From Ideonella alba (GTDB taxonomy: Bacteria > Pseudomonadota > Gammaproteobacteria > Burkholderiales > Burkholderiaceae_C), in the NCBI RefSeq assembly GCF_018069875.1, contig NZ_JAGQDF010000001.1, positions 1 to 64,000 of the forward strand: 64,000 nt of DNA, in the 5' to 3' direction. Positions 8,294 to 20,859 of the stretch are shown in pieces. Each line of letters opens with the position of its first letter. Position 1 is the first letter of the stretch. The notes under the pieces were generated by a model. The model saw nothing but the letters and a program-made list of their open reading frames with translations. It did not search any database and had not been told where the DNA came from. A program made the position numbers and the translations under genes.

Positions 8294-9355
8294 ATGCCCC
8301 ACGCCCCTCGCAGGCTCCGCCTGAGTCTTGCGCTCGCCACCCTTGCCCTGGCCTCGGTGCCCGTCTGGGCCGGCGGTGAGCATGGCCACGCCGAACCTGC
8401 GGCCAAGCCCGCCGCCAAGCCCGCGACCGAGCCCAAGGCCGCGAACGGCAAGGAAAGCATCTCGATGGACGAGCTGCGCGAGCGGCTGGCCGCCCGGCTG
8501 GGCGCCACCAAATCGCCCGAGGCCAAGAGCAACTACGTGATGCGGGTGACGAACAAGGCCGAGGCGCCGTCGGAGCCGGTGCGCCGCGCGGCACCCAAAG
8601 CGGCGGAGCCCGCCGCCGACAGCCATGGCGGCCACGGCGGCGCGGGCGCCGCGGCCCAGCTGCTGCCGCACGCCGCGCACGATCCGCACTGGGCGTACGA
8701 GGGCGCGAACGGCCCGCAGTCCTGGGGTTCGCTGAAGCCCGAGTTCGCCACCTGCGCCAGCGGCCAGCGGCAAAGCCCGATCGACATCCGCGACGGCATC
8801 CCGCTGGAGCTGCAGCCGATCGAGTTCGCCTACATCCCCACCGGCTTCTCGGTGATCGACAACGGCCACACCGTCCAGGTCAATGTCCCCCAGGGCAACG
8901 CGATCAGCGTGCAGGGCAAACGCTTCGAGCTGCTGCAGTTCCACTTCCACCGCCCGTCGGAGGAGCGCATCAACGGCCGCCAGTTCGACATGGTGGTGCA
9001 CCTGGTCCACAAGGACCTGGACGGCCGCCTGGCGGTGGTGGCGGTGATGCTGGACCGCGGCAGCGCCCACCCGCTGATCCAGGCGGTGTGGAACGCGCTG
9101 CCGCTGGAAAAGGGCGTGGCCGAGCCGGCCCCGACCACGCTGGACCTGAACCAGCTGCTGCCCAAGGACCGCCGCTACTACACCTACATGGGCTCGCTGA
9201 CCACGCCGCCCTGCAGCGAGGGCGTGCTGTGGATGGTGATGAAGGAGCCGGTGCAGCTGAGCCCGCAGCAGATCGGCATCTTCGCGCGCCTGTACCCGAT
9301 GAACGCCCGGCCGATCCAGAAGACCGCGGGCCGGATGATCAAGGAAGGGCAGTGA
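8294..9355 (+). CDS. Periplasmic alpha-type carbonic anhydrase
   Basis: This is a 353-residue alpha-class carbonic anhydrase that interconverts CO2 and bicarbonate in the periplasm. The start at 8294 has AGGAG 6 bases upstream. A signal peptide occupies about residues 1-27. A low-complexity Ala/Pro/Lys/His linker (about 28-130, including GGEHGHAE and HGGHGG) precedes the catalytic domain, which starts HWAYEG. The zinc histidines are H217 and H219 (QFHFH) and H236 (VVHLVH). QSPIDI and SLTTPPCSEGVLW are class signatures. The His-rich linker is unusually long and could bind metal (inference). Confidence 0.93.
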   Translation: MPHAPRRLRLSLALATLALASVPVWAGGEHGHAEPAAKPAAKPATEPKAANGKESISMDELRERLAARLGATKSPEAKSNYVMRVTNKAEAPSEPVRRAAPKAAEPAADSHGGHGGAGAAAQLLPHAAHDPHWAYEGANGPQSWGSLKPEFATCASGQRQSPIDIRDGIPLELQPIEFAYIPTGFSVIDNGHTVQVNVPQGNAISVQGKRFELLQFHFHRPSEERINGRQFDMVVHLVHKDLDGRLAVVAVMLDRGSAHPLIQAVWNALPLEKGVAEPAPTTLDLNQLLPKDRRYYTYMGSLTTPPCSEGVLWMVMKEPVQLSPQQIGIFARLYPMNARPIQKTAGRMIKEGQ

Positions 9356-9412
9356 GCCGCACCTGAGGCCGCCCGGCGCGGTCGTGGGCTGCCCGGGCCG
9401 CTGGGCCGCGCG

Positions 9413-10939
9413 CTACTGCACCCGCTTGTAGGTGGTGTAGCCCTCGTTGGGCGCGGTGTCCGGGCTGAGCACCAGCACGCCCCAAGGCGGCACGGTCACG
9501 CCCAGCAGGCCGGCGACCGGCACCACCGGTGAGGGGCTGCCGGTCAGCAGGTCGCGCAGCGCCGAGAAGTTCATGATCTTCGAGTTGGCCACCAGCACGT
9601 GGTCCTCGACCGGCTGGTCGCTGGGATTGGCCAGCACCAGCACGGTGTCGGCGACGCGGTCGGTGTGGCGCTCGAAGGCCAGCAGCCGGGCGCTGGTGAT
9701 CTCGCGCAATTCACCCACGCGCAGCGCGCGGTGGGCGCGGCGCAGCGCGATCAGCTGCTTCGTCCAGCGCAGTTCAGGGTGCCCGTCGTGGACCAGGTCC
9801 CAGGGCATCGGGGCGCGCATTTCCGGGTCGTCACCGCCGGCCAGGCCCAGCTCGCTGCCGTAGTACAGGTTGGGCGCGCCAGGCAGCGCGAACTGCAGCA
9901 CCTGGGCCAGGCGGCGGGCGGCGGGGTCGGGCAGCGCGGTGGCCAGGCGGATGGTGTCGTGGTTGTCCAGCATCAGCCAGCTGCGCAGCATGTTCTCGAT
10001 GCCGGCCTCGTCGACCACGCGCTGGATCATCCGCGCCGCCACCGGGCCGGGGATCTGGCCGCGCATCGTGCGCAGCAGCACCTCGCGCACGGTGAAGTTC
10101 ATCACCGCGTCCAGCGACGGGAACCACTCCTTGGGGTAGTTCCAGGTCTCGCCCACCACCAGCGAGCCTGGCTTTTCCGCGTGGGCCGAGCGGGTCAGGT
10201 CTTCCAGCAGGTTGAAGCCGATGTCGTGCGCCACGTCCAGGCGCCAGCCGTCGACGCCATCGCGCAGCGCCTGGCGCACCACCGAGTTCGCGCCGGCATG
10301 GATGTGCTCGCGCACCGCCGGGTGTTCCATCACCACCTCGGGCAGGTTCTGGGCGCGGAACCAGGCGCGGGCGCCGCCGGGCAGCGCGTCGTTGAAGTCG
10401 AACCAGGCGCGGGTGGGTGCGGCCGGATCGGCCTGGGCCTGCTGGAAGGCCGGGGCGTTGCGGCCCATGTGGTTGAACACGCCGTCGAGCACCAGCTTCA
10501 TGCCGCGGGCATGCACCGCGTCGGCCAGGGTGCGCAGGTCGTCGCGGGTGCCGAACTCGGGGGACACCGCGGTCCAGTCGAGAGCGTCGTACTTGTGGTT
10601 GGTCCAGGCCGCGTGGATCGGGTTCAGGTAGAGCACGTCGGCGCCCAGACCGTGCACGTGGTCCAGGCGGCTGGCGGTGCTGGCCAGGTCGCCGCCCCAG
10701 AAATCGATCTCGTGGCTCCAGACCTTGGCGTCCGGCAGGTACTCGCCGGCGCGCGGCTGCTCATGCCAGGCCCGCAGGCGCTTGGGCGCGGGGTAGAGGT
10801 GGCGCTTGGTGTCCAGGTCGGCGCTGGGCGCGAAGCGGTCGACCAGCACCTGGTAGACGATGGCGCCGCAGCGCCAGTCGGCCTCGCGGCGCTCGAAAGT
10901 GCCGGCCAGGGCCCGGTCGTGTCGGTTGGCGTGGTCCAT
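9413..10939 (-). CDS. GH13 alpha-amylase-type glycosidase without signal peptide
   Basis: This is a GH13 (alpha/beta)8 enzyme of about 508 residues acting on alpha-1,4-glucans or maltodextrins. The motifs run in order: LDGVFNHMG (region I), GWRLDVAHD with the nucleophile Asp, VVGETWNYP with the acid/base Glu, and LDNHDTIR with the third Asp, followed by a beta-sandwich C-domain. It is the last gene of the mal operon and is closely similar along its length to its upstream neighbour (ending YTTYKRV versus YDRYKRV), so the two arose by tandem duplication. Unlike the neighbour it has no signal peptide and should be cytosolic. The frame is open to an ATG at 10975, which would overlap the neighbour; neither start has a good SD. 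Neopullulanase or cyclomaltodextrinase activity is possible. Confidence 0.88.
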   Translation of the reverse strand: MDHANRHDRALAGTFERREADWRCGAIVYQVLVDRFAPSADLDTKRHLYPAPKRLRAWHEQPRAGEYLPDAKVWSHEIDFWGGDLASTASRLDHVHGLGADVLYLNPIHAAWTNHKYDALDWTAVSPEFGTRDDLRTLADAVHARGMKLVLDGVFNHMGRNAPAFQQAQADPAAPTRAWFDFNDALPGGARAWFRAQNLPEVVMEHPAVREHIHAGANSVVRQALRDGVDGWRLDVAHDIGFNLLEDLTRSAHAEKPGSLVVGETWNYPKEWFPSLDAVMNFTVREVLLRTMRGQIPGPVAARMIQRVVDEAGIENMLRSWLMLDNHDTIRLATALPDPAARRLAQVLQFALPGAPNLYYGSELGLAGGDDPEMRAPMPWDLVHDGHPELRWTKQLIALRRAHRALRVGELREITSARLLAFERHTDRVADTVLVLANPSDQPVEDHVLVANSKIMNFSALRDLLTGSPSPVVPVAGLLGVTVPPWGVLVLSPDTAPNEGYTTYKRVQ

Positions 10940-10949
10940 GGCGGCAGGG

Positions 10950-12527
10950 TCAGGGCACCCGCTTGTAGCGGTCATAGCCGCCCATCGGCTCGGGGCGGGG
11001 CTGCAGCACCAGCACGGTCTGCGGCGGCACCTCCACCTCCAGCAGACCGGCGATCAGCGTGAAGCGCGCCGGCGTGCCGCCGGCGCTGTTCAGGACGTCG
11101 ACCATCGGCGTGCCGTCCATCAGCCAGGCGTCGGGCACCGGCAGGCGCTCCTTCACCGGCTCGCGGGTGGGGTTGGCCACCACCACGCGGCTGTCCATCG
11201 GCCGGTCGGTGTGGCGCAGAAAGGCCAGAAGGCGCTCGCCATCCAGCGCGACGTGGTCGCCGATGCGCAGCGCGCGGTGTTCGCGGCGCAGGGCGGTCAA
11301 CTGGCGCACCCAGGCCAGCTCGGGGTGGCCGGCCTGCACGCGGTCCCAGCGCATCGGGCCGCGGTTGGCCGGGTCGGGGCCGCCTTCCATGCCCACTTCC
11401 ACGCCGTAGTACAGGTTGGGCGCACCGGGCAGCGTGAACTGCAGCGCCTGCAGCAGACGGCGCGGCGCCACCTCGGGGAACTCGGTGTGCAGGCGCGGCA
11501 GGTCGTGGTTGTCGAGCAGGGTCCAGGAGCGCAGCGTGGGCTCGATCCCCGAACGCTTCACCAGGGCGTCGATGCGCCGGCCGGTGGCGCCGCCGCTGAC
11601 CTGGCCGCGCGCCAGGTCGAACAGCATCAGGCGCAGCGTGAAGCCCATCACCGCGTCATGCGACTGCAGCCAGCGGTCAGGCCAGTTGACGATCTCGCCC
11701 ACCACCAGCGAGCCGGGCTTCTCGCGGTGGGCGGCGTCGGTCATCTCGCGCAGGAAGCGCGGGCCCAGCTCATAGGCGGTGTCCAGGCGCCAGCCGTCGG
11801 CGCCGTCGCGCAGGTAGCTGCGCACCACCGAATCACGGTCCAGCCACAGGTGGCGGCGCACCGGCAGGTGTTCGAGGTTCAGCTCGGGATGGTTCTGGAA
11901 ACCCGTCCACACCCGCGCGCCACCGGCGTACTGCGGACCGATCGCGAACCAGTTCCGGTAGGGGCTCTTCGGGTCGGCCAGCGCCTGCTGGAAGATCGGC
12001 GCGTTGCGGCCCATGTGGTTGAACACGCCGTCGAGCACCACCTTCAGCCCCAGGCCATGGGCCTGCGCGGCCAGGCGCTTGAAGTCGGCGCGGGTGCCGT
12101 ACTCGGGCGAGATGGCCTGGTAGTCCAGCGCGTCGTACTTGTGGTTGGTCCAGGCCAGGTGGATGGGGTTCAGGTACAGCACGTCGGCGCCCAGGTCGCG
12201 CAGGTGCGACAGGTGGGCGCTGGTGCTGGCCAGGTCGCCGCCCCAGAAGTCCAGCTCGGCCGAATTGACCTTGTGCTCGGGGAGCTGCACGCCGGCCGCG
12301 GGCACCTCGTCCCAGCCGCGCAGGCGCTTCGGCGCAGGGTACAGCGCGCGCTTGGCGTCGAGGTTGGCGCTGGGCGCGAAGCGGTCGACGATGACCTGGT
12401 AGACCACCGCGCCATTGCGCCAGTCGCGCTCGCGCTGGTCATAGGCGCCGGGCCCTGCCAGGGCGGTCAGCGGGCTCAGGGCCGCCAGCAGGGCGGCGGC
12501 ATGCAAGCAACGTCGGCGTGGGTTCAT
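10950..12527 (-). CDS. Secreted GH13 alpha-amylase-type glycosidase
   Basis: This is a 525-residue GH13 enzyme with a signal peptide (MNPRRRC then a hydrophobic core, cleavage near LAG at 23-25), so it is periplasmic or exported. Catalytic regions are LDGVFNHMG, GWRLDTAYE (nucleophile Asp), VVGEIVNWP (acid/base Glu) and LDNHDLPR. The C-terminal domain ends GGYDRYKRVP. It overlaps the HExxH protein gene by 4 bp (ATGA) and is followed after 10 bp by its cytosolic paralog. Its place downstream of malEFG suggests it trims maltodextrins before or during uptake. The exact specificity cannot be assigned. Confidence 0.9.
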   Translation of the reverse strand: MNPRRRCLHAAALLAALSPLTALAGPGAYDQRERDWRNGAVVYQVIVDRFAPSANLDAKRALYPAPKRLRGWDEVPAAGVQLPEHKVNSAELDFWGGDLASTSAHLSHLRDLGADVLYLNPIHLAWTNHKYDALDYQAISPEYGTRADFKRLAAQAHGLGLKVVLDGVFNHMGRNAPIFQQALADPKSPYRNWFAIGPQYAGGARVWTGFQNHPELNLEHLPVRRHLWLDRDSVVRSYLRDGADGWRLDTAYELGPRFLREMTDAAHREKPGSLVVGEIVNWPDRWLQSHDAVMGFTLRLMLFDLARGQVSGGATGRRIDALVKRSGIEPTLRSWTLLDNHDLPRLHTEFPEVAPRRLLQALQFTLPGAPNLYYGVEVGMEGGPDPANRGPMRWDRVQAGHPELAWVRQLTALRREHRALRIGDHVALDGERLLAFLRHTDRPMDSRVVVANPTREPVKERLPVPDAWLMDGTPMVDVLNSAGGTPARFTLIAGLLEVEVPPQTVLVLQPRPEPMGGYDRYKRVP

Positions 12528-13435
12528 CTCGGTGCGTAGCCGCTGGCGGCCACGATCGCGGCCGGATCACGCAGCAGGAGCAAGGTGGTCAAGGCCTGGG
12601 CACGGTCGGGGGCGCGCGCGACGAAGGCCTCGCACAGCCGTTTGCCCAGCCAGTAGCCCATGTCGGCCGGCTGACCCGCACGCGCCGGGCGGGCGTTGTA
12701 GAGCCAGTCGCCGAAGCCGGCACCGCGCGCCACGTCGGCCTGGAACGCCCGCCACAGCTCGGCCTCATGGGCCAGGCCATAGCGCTCGCGGTCGGCGGAC
12801 GGGCCGCTGGAGGCGCCGCGGGCCTGCTCCATCATGTAGTCGGCGAAGCCTTCCATCAGCGTGGCGTACAGCAGGTTGAAGTCGAGCTTGGCCGGCAGGT
12901 GGCGGTGCTGGTGCACATGCGTGATCTCGTGGGCGACGAAGTCCAGCAGCAGGGCGCGCGCGTCCTGGGGCGTGTCCACGCTCTGGCACAGCACCTCCAG
13001 GCCGAGGCCCAGGCCCTGCGCCTTGGCCGTGCCACCGGAGTTCATCGCGCCGAAGAGGGCAAAGGCCGGCGCGGCCTCGGCGGGCTGGCCCAGCCGGCGC
13101 GCCACCTCGACCATCACCGCGCCGGCCTCCTGCGCCACGGCGCGGGCGGCCGGCAGGCACAGCGCGATCGCCTTGCGGTAGGCCTGCGGGTGGGCCTGCA
13201 GTGCCTGGGCCAGGTTCTGCGCCGACTCGATGCGCCCGGGCGTGAACAGCGCCACGCCAACGCTGCCCGGGGTCAGGTAGGCGCGTTGCAGCGTGTCGGC
13301 ATCCGGCAGGCGGCCGTCGGCCAGCAGCGCCGCAAAGCGCTCGGCGTCGTCGACCTGCAGCGCCTGCGCCGGCGCCGCCCAGGCGCCGACCTGCGCGAGG
13401 GCCAGCAGCAGCGCGGCACAGACCGCGCGCTTCAT
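12524..13435 (-). CDS. Exported HExxH protein, predicted zinc peptidase (DUF2268-like)
   Basis: This is a 303-residue exported protein (signal peptide about 1-20, ending AWA). It carries a zincin motif, HEITH at 169-173, with a likely third ligand glutamate E195 in [11 protein letters not shown] 22 residues later. This layout resembles the DUF2268 family of predicted Zn-dependent proteases. It lies between malG and the secreted amylase with 4-bp ATGA overlaps on both sides, so it is made as part of the maltodextrin operon. A peptidase in this setting is unexpected; a role in maturing an exported amylase or binding protein is only a guess. Confidence 0.72.
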   Translation of the reverse strand: MKRAVCAALLLALAQVGAWAAPAQALQVDDAERFAALLADGRLPDADTLQRAYLTPGSVGVALFTPGRIESAQNLAQALQAHPQAYRKAIALCLPAARAVAQEAGAVMVEVARRLGQPAEAAPAFALFGAMNSGGTAKAQGLGLGLEVLCQSVDTPQDARALLLDFVAHEITHVHQHRHLPAKLDFNLLYATLMEGFADYMMEQARGASSGPSADRERYGLAHEAELWRAFQADVARGAGFGDWLYNARPARAGQPADMGYWLGKRLCEAFVARAPDRAQALTTLLLLRDPAAIVAASGYAPR

Positions 13436-14322
13436 CCCTTGACCCCGCCCGAGGTCAGGCCCGAGACGATCCAGCGCTGGGCCAGCAGGAACACCGCGGT
13501 GATCGGCAGGCCCGAAAGCACCGCCGCGGCGGCGAAGTCGCCCCACAGGTACTTCTGATCGTAGAGGTAGTACTTGGAGCCCACCGCCAGCGTGAGATTG
13601 GGCTCCTCGCGCAGCAGCACCGAGGCGATCGGGTACTCGATGATCGTGCCGATGAAGGCCAGCACGAAGACCACCACCAGGATCGGCACCGCCATCGGCA
13701 GCAGCACGCGCCAGAACGCCTGCCAGCTGGTGGCGCCGTCGACCTTGGCGCATTCCTCGATCTCGGCCGGCACGGTGTCGAAGTAGCCCTTGATCGTCCA
13801 GACGTGCATGCCGATGCCGCCCAGGTAGGCCAGGATCAGGCCGCCGTGGGTCTCCACCCCCAGCCAGGGCACCCAGCGGCCGATCGCGTCGAAGATGGCG
13901 TAGACCGCCACCAGCGCCACCGCCACCGGGAACATCTGCAGCAGCAGCAGGCTGTTCATCAGCGGCGCCTTGAAACGGAAGCGCAACCGCGCAAACGCAT
14001 AGGCCGCGGTGGTGGAGAGCAGCACGATGCCGGCCGACGAGATGAAGGCCACCTTGATCGAGTTCCACAGCCACAGCAGCACCGGGAAGGGCGGCTGCAC
14101 GACGGTGCCGTCGGGCTGCGTGACGGGGATGCCCAGCGCCAGCTGCCAGTGCTCGAAGCTGATGCGCTCGGGGATCAGCTGGCCGATCGCGAAATTGCCC
14201 GGCCGCAGCGAGATGCTGATGATGGCCAGCAGCGGGAACAGCGTGACGGCGATCAGCGCCCACAGCGCCGCATGGGTGGCGATGACACGCCAGCGGTGAC
14301 TCTTGCCGGTGACGATGGGCAT
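13432..14322 (-). CDS. malG: Maltodextrin ABC transporter permease MalG
   Basis: This is a 296-residue inner-membrane permease, one half of the MalFG translocation channel. It has six predicted membrane helices and the cytoplasmic EAA-type loop [20 protein letters not shown] that docks the MalK ATPase. The C-terminal tail [10 protein letters not shown] is typical of MalG, whose tail contacts MalK. Its start overlaps the malF stop by one base (TGATG) and its stop overlaps the next gene by 4 bp. Confidence 0.95.
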   Translation of the reverse strand: MPIVTGKSHRWRVIATHAALWALIAVTLFPLLAIISISLRPGNFAIGQLIPERISFEHWQLALGIPVTQPDGTVVQPPFPVLLWLWNSIKVAFISSAGIVLLSTTAAYAFARLRFRFKAPLMNSLLLLQMFPVAVALVAVYAIFDAIGRWVPWLGVETHGGLILAYLGGIGMHVWTIKGYFDTVPAEIEECAKVDGATSWQAFWRVLLPMAVPILVVVFVLAFIGTIIEYPIASVLLREEPNLTLAVGSKYYLYDQKYLWGDFAAAAVLSGLPITAVFLLAQRWIVSGLTSGGVKG

Positions 14323-15824
14323 CAGCGTTTTCCTTCCTGCGCCTGGGTGAGCTTCAGGTTCAGCAGCGACAGCACCGCCACCAGCGCGAAGATCACCGTG
14401 GAGATGGCCGCCGCCAGGCCGAAGTTGGCGCCGGCGTCGGTGAAGGCGATGCGGTAGGTGTAGCTGACCAGGATGTCGGTGGTGCCGGCCGGCAGCTTGG
14501 TGTTGAGGTAGTCGGGCCGGCCATCGGTGAGCAGGCTGATCAGCACGAAGTTGTTGAAGTTGAAGGCGAAGGCGCTGATCAGCAGCGGCGTGAGCGGACG
14601 GATGATCAGCGGCAGCGTGATGCGGCGGAAGTTCACCCAGGGGCTGGCGCCGGCGATCGCCGAGGCCTCATACAGGTCCGACGGAATCGCTTTGATCAGG
14701 CCGGTGCACAGCACCAGGAAGTACGGGTAGCCCAGCCAGGTGTTGACGATCAGGATCATCGTGCGGGCCAGCGCCGGGTCGGCGAACCACGCCGGCTTGA
14801 TGCCGAAGAGGTGGTCGAGGATGGCGTTGATCTCGCCGAAGTTCTGGTTGAACAGGCCCTTGAACACCAGGATCGAGATGAAGCCCGGCACCGCATAGGG
14901 CAGGAACAGCAGCGTGCGGTAGAGCGTGCGGTACTTCAGCGCCTCCCAGTTCAGCACCACCGCCAGCGTGCCGCCGATGGCCGCCGAGAACAGCACCGTC
15001 AGGCCGGCAAAGGCCACGGTCCAGACGAAGATCGAGCCGAAGGGGCCGCGCATGTCCGGATCGCCGAACAGGCGCTGGTAGTTGCCCCAGCCGACGTTGA
15101 CCTGGAAGCCCGGTTGCAGGCGCGTGCCGTCGGGCGCGGTGAAGAAGCCGCTGTCGCGGTCAGGCGTGTAGCGCGTGCCGCTGCCGGTCTGGGTCAGCGC
15201 GCCGTTCTCGGCGGCCGTCCACAATGGCGTGAAAGGGGCGAACTCGCGCAGGCCGGCATAGGCCAGCACGGCGCCCTCGGGCAGGGCCACCTTCAGCGGC
15301 CGCAGGCGCTCACGCACGGCGATCAGCGCCCGCAGGTCCAGGGCCGTGCCCACCTCGCCGGCCAGCGGCTGCAGGGGCAGCGGCGCCGCAGGCACCTGGT
15401 CCGGCACGGTGGCCGCCAGACGGGCGCCATCGCGGGTGGTGAACACCAGACGCACCTGGCCGTCGGCGTCGCGGTGCGCGGTGTAGGGCAGGGCGCGCTC
15501 CATGGCCACCTCGGCCTGCTCCAGCAGGTAGGCGCGGGCGCGCTCCTCGGTGAGCAGGTTGTTCGACGAGTAGTTGGTGAAGCCGATCTGTACCGTGTAG
15601 AGCAGCGGGAAGGCGATGAAGACGACCATCGCCACCACGCCCGGGTACAGGTAGCGCCAGGCCAGCGAGCGGCTCAGGCCGTAGGTGGCGATCGCCGAGC
15701 TGCCCAGCACCAGCACGGCCACCGCCCACAGCGGGTTGCCGGCGCGCATCATGCCGGTGACCAGCCACAGCAGGGTCAACTCGGCCAGCACGCTGGCGGC
15801 CAGTGTCCAGCGACGGGGCGTCAT
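14322..15824 (-). CDS. malF: Maltodextrin ABC transporter permease MalF
   Basis: This is a 500-residue permease, the partner of MalG. N-terminal helices are followed by a large hydrophilic segment (about residues 85-255) corresponding to the periplasmic P2 loop of enterobacterial MalF, which touches the binding protein. The conserved channel domain follows, with the EAA loop [21 protein letters not shown]. The length is close to E. coli MalF (514). It overlaps malE by 4 bp and malG by 1 bp. Confidence 0.94.
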   Translation of the reverse strand: MTPRRWTLAASVLAELTLLWLVTGMMRAGNPLWAVAVLVLGSSAIATYGLSRSLAWRYLYPGVVAMVVFIAFPLLYTVQIGFTNYSSNNLLTEERARAYLLEQAEVAMERALPYTAHRDADGQVRLVFTTRDGARLAATVPDQVPAAPLPLQPLAGEVGTALDLRALIAVRERLRPLKVALPEGAVLAYAGLREFAPFTPLWTAAENGALTQTGSGTRYTPDRDSGFFTAPDGTRLQPGFQVNVGWGNYQRLFGDPDMRGPFGSIFVWTVAFAGLTVLFSAAIGGTLAVVLNWEALKYRTLYRTLLFLPYAVPGFISILVFKGLFNQNFGEINAILDHLFGIKPAWFADPALARTMILIVNTWLGYPYFLVLCTGLIKAIPSDLYEASAIAGASPWVNFRRITLPLIIRPLTPLLISAFAFNFNNFVLISLLTDGRPDYLNTKLPAGTTDILVSYTYRIAFTDAGANFGLAAAISTVIFALVAVLSLLNLKLTQAQEGKR

Positions 15825-17007
15825 TTGGCCTGCATCCGGGCTGCGGCGCCGTCCAGCGCCTCCTTCGGGGACTGGCGGCCCTGGGTGATGGCTTCCAGGG
15901 CGGCGTCCATCGCCGGCCAGAAGCGGCCGGTCTCCGGGATGTTGGGCAGTGGCTCGCCGGCGCGGGCGTTGGCCATGGTGGCGGCGATCTTCACGTCACC
16001 CGCCAGCTCCGCGTAGTAGGCCTTGTTGGCGGGCGTGCCCAGCGGCACGTCGGCCGAGATGGTCTTCAGGCTGTCGACGCGCAGCAGGTGCTCCTCGATG
16101 AACAGGCGCGCGATGTCCTTGTTCGGGCTGGGTGCGGCGATCATGCAGCCCAGCACGCCGGCGAAGGGCTTGCTGGGCTGGCCCGGCACCACCGCGGGCA
16201 GCGGCGCCACGCCGATCTCGATGCCGGCCTTGCGCGCGTTGTCCCAGGCCCAGGGGCCGGTGATCATCATCGCCACCTTGCCCTGCGCGAAGCCGGCTTC
16301 CATCTCGGAGTAGCGCGCACCACGCGGCATGTGGCCGCCCTCGATCAGGCGCGCCAGCGCCTGGGCGCCGCGCACCGCGCCGGGGGTGTTGACGCCGATC
16401 TGCGCGGGGTCGAGTTCGCCCAGCGCATTGCGGCCGAAGACAAAGCCGCCAGCGCCGGCCAGCAGCGGCCAGGTGAAGAAGCTCTTGTTGTAGTCCCACA
16501 GCAGCGCATGCCGGCCCTGGGTTTGCAGCTGGCGGTCCAGCGCGATCAGCTCGTCCACCGTGGCCGGCGGCGTCTTCACCAGCGCCTTGTTGTAGACCAG
16601 GCCGATCGCCTCGATCGCCAGCGGGTAGCCCCAGGTCTTGCCGCGGTAGACGAAGGCCTTCCAGGCGAAGTCGTCGATGCCCTCGCGAACCGCCGGCGAC
16701 GGGTGCACCGGCACGATCAGGCCCGAGCGCGCCCATTCGCCGGCGCGGTCATGCGGCCAGCAGAAGATGTCCGGGCCCTTGCCGGCGGCGGCGGCGGCCT
16801 GGAACTTGTCCGGTGCGCCTTCCGGGTGCTGCACCACCACCGGCACGCCCGAGACCGCGGTGAAGGCGTCGCCCACCTGCTGCAGGCCGTTGTAGCCCTT
16901 GTCGCCATTGATCCAGACCAGCAGGCGCGGCGGCGCGGCCAGCGCGCCCGCGCAGGCAGCCAGCCACAGCGCCGCGAGGCCGCGGCGCGCGAACGCGGCA
17001 CGCTGCT

Positions 17008-17011
<4 letters not shown>
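15821..17011 (-). CDS. malE: Maltodextrin-binding protein MalE
   Basis: This is a 396-residue periplasmic solute-binding protein of ABC cluster 1. The signal peptide is about residues 1-25 (ALA-A cleavage). Family blocks include LLVWINGDKGYNGLQQVG, GPDIFCWPHDRAGEWA, YPLAIEAIGLVYNK and AMMITGPWAWDNARKAGI. It delivers maltose and maltodextrins to MalFGK. It overlaps malK upstream by 4 bp (ATGA) and malF downstream by 4 bp, so binding protein, channel and ATPase are made from one message. Confidence 0.95.
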
Positions 17012-18123
<1,112 letters not shown>

Positions 18124-18166
18124 GTCGGTCTCCGGGGGATCTGCGACCGGGCTGGGCCGGTCAGGA

Positions 18167-18181
18167 TGTAGCGAATATACA
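18167..18181. promoter_or_regulatory. Operator-like palindrome TGTA-N7-TACA, malK side
   Basis: TGTAGCGAATATACA, extending to ATGTA-N7-TACAT (18166-18182), lies 44 bp upstream of the malK ATG. Read on the minus strand it contains TATATT, a plausible -10. The same ATGTA-N7-TACAT form occurs at 46240-46256 before the pullulanase gene. The binding protein is unknown. Confidence 0.6.
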
Positions 18182-18280
18182 TTGCCAGTCGTCCCCATCG
18201 ATCGGCTTCCATGCCGGGGTTTTCCCGGTCATGTACCTATGTAAGAGGGCCTTGTGTTGCGCCGTTTTGGCGACAAAGAA

Positions 18281-18295
18281 TGTAGTCAAACTACA
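18281..18295. promoter_or_regulatory. Operator-like palindrome TGTAGT-N3-ACTACA, glgP side
   Basis: TGTAGTCAAACTACA is a perfect 6-3-6 palindrome 90 bp before the glgP ATG, between the divergent mal and glg operons. A near copy, TGTAGTAAAGCTACA, lies at 46153-46167. The form resembles HexR-type boxes known in other proteobacteria (TGTAAT-N3-ATTACA), so an RpiR/HexR-like or LacI-like regulator is possible; this is inference. Confidence 0.65.
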
Positions 18296-18385
18296 CAAAC
18301 GGGCGGAAATTGGTGATACTTGGCTCCATCGCGCCGATGGCGGCCGCACCGCGGTCCTGGCGCCATCCCTGCCTGGAGGATCGTG

Positions 18386-20845
<2,460 letters not shown>

Positions 20846-20859
20846 GGACACACCCCATC

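Noticed and set aside
13436-14263. N-terminal extension of the HExxH protein frame into malG
   Set aside because: The extension is the out-of-frame shadow of malG; a signal peptide begins at 13435 with a 4-bp ATGA overlap.
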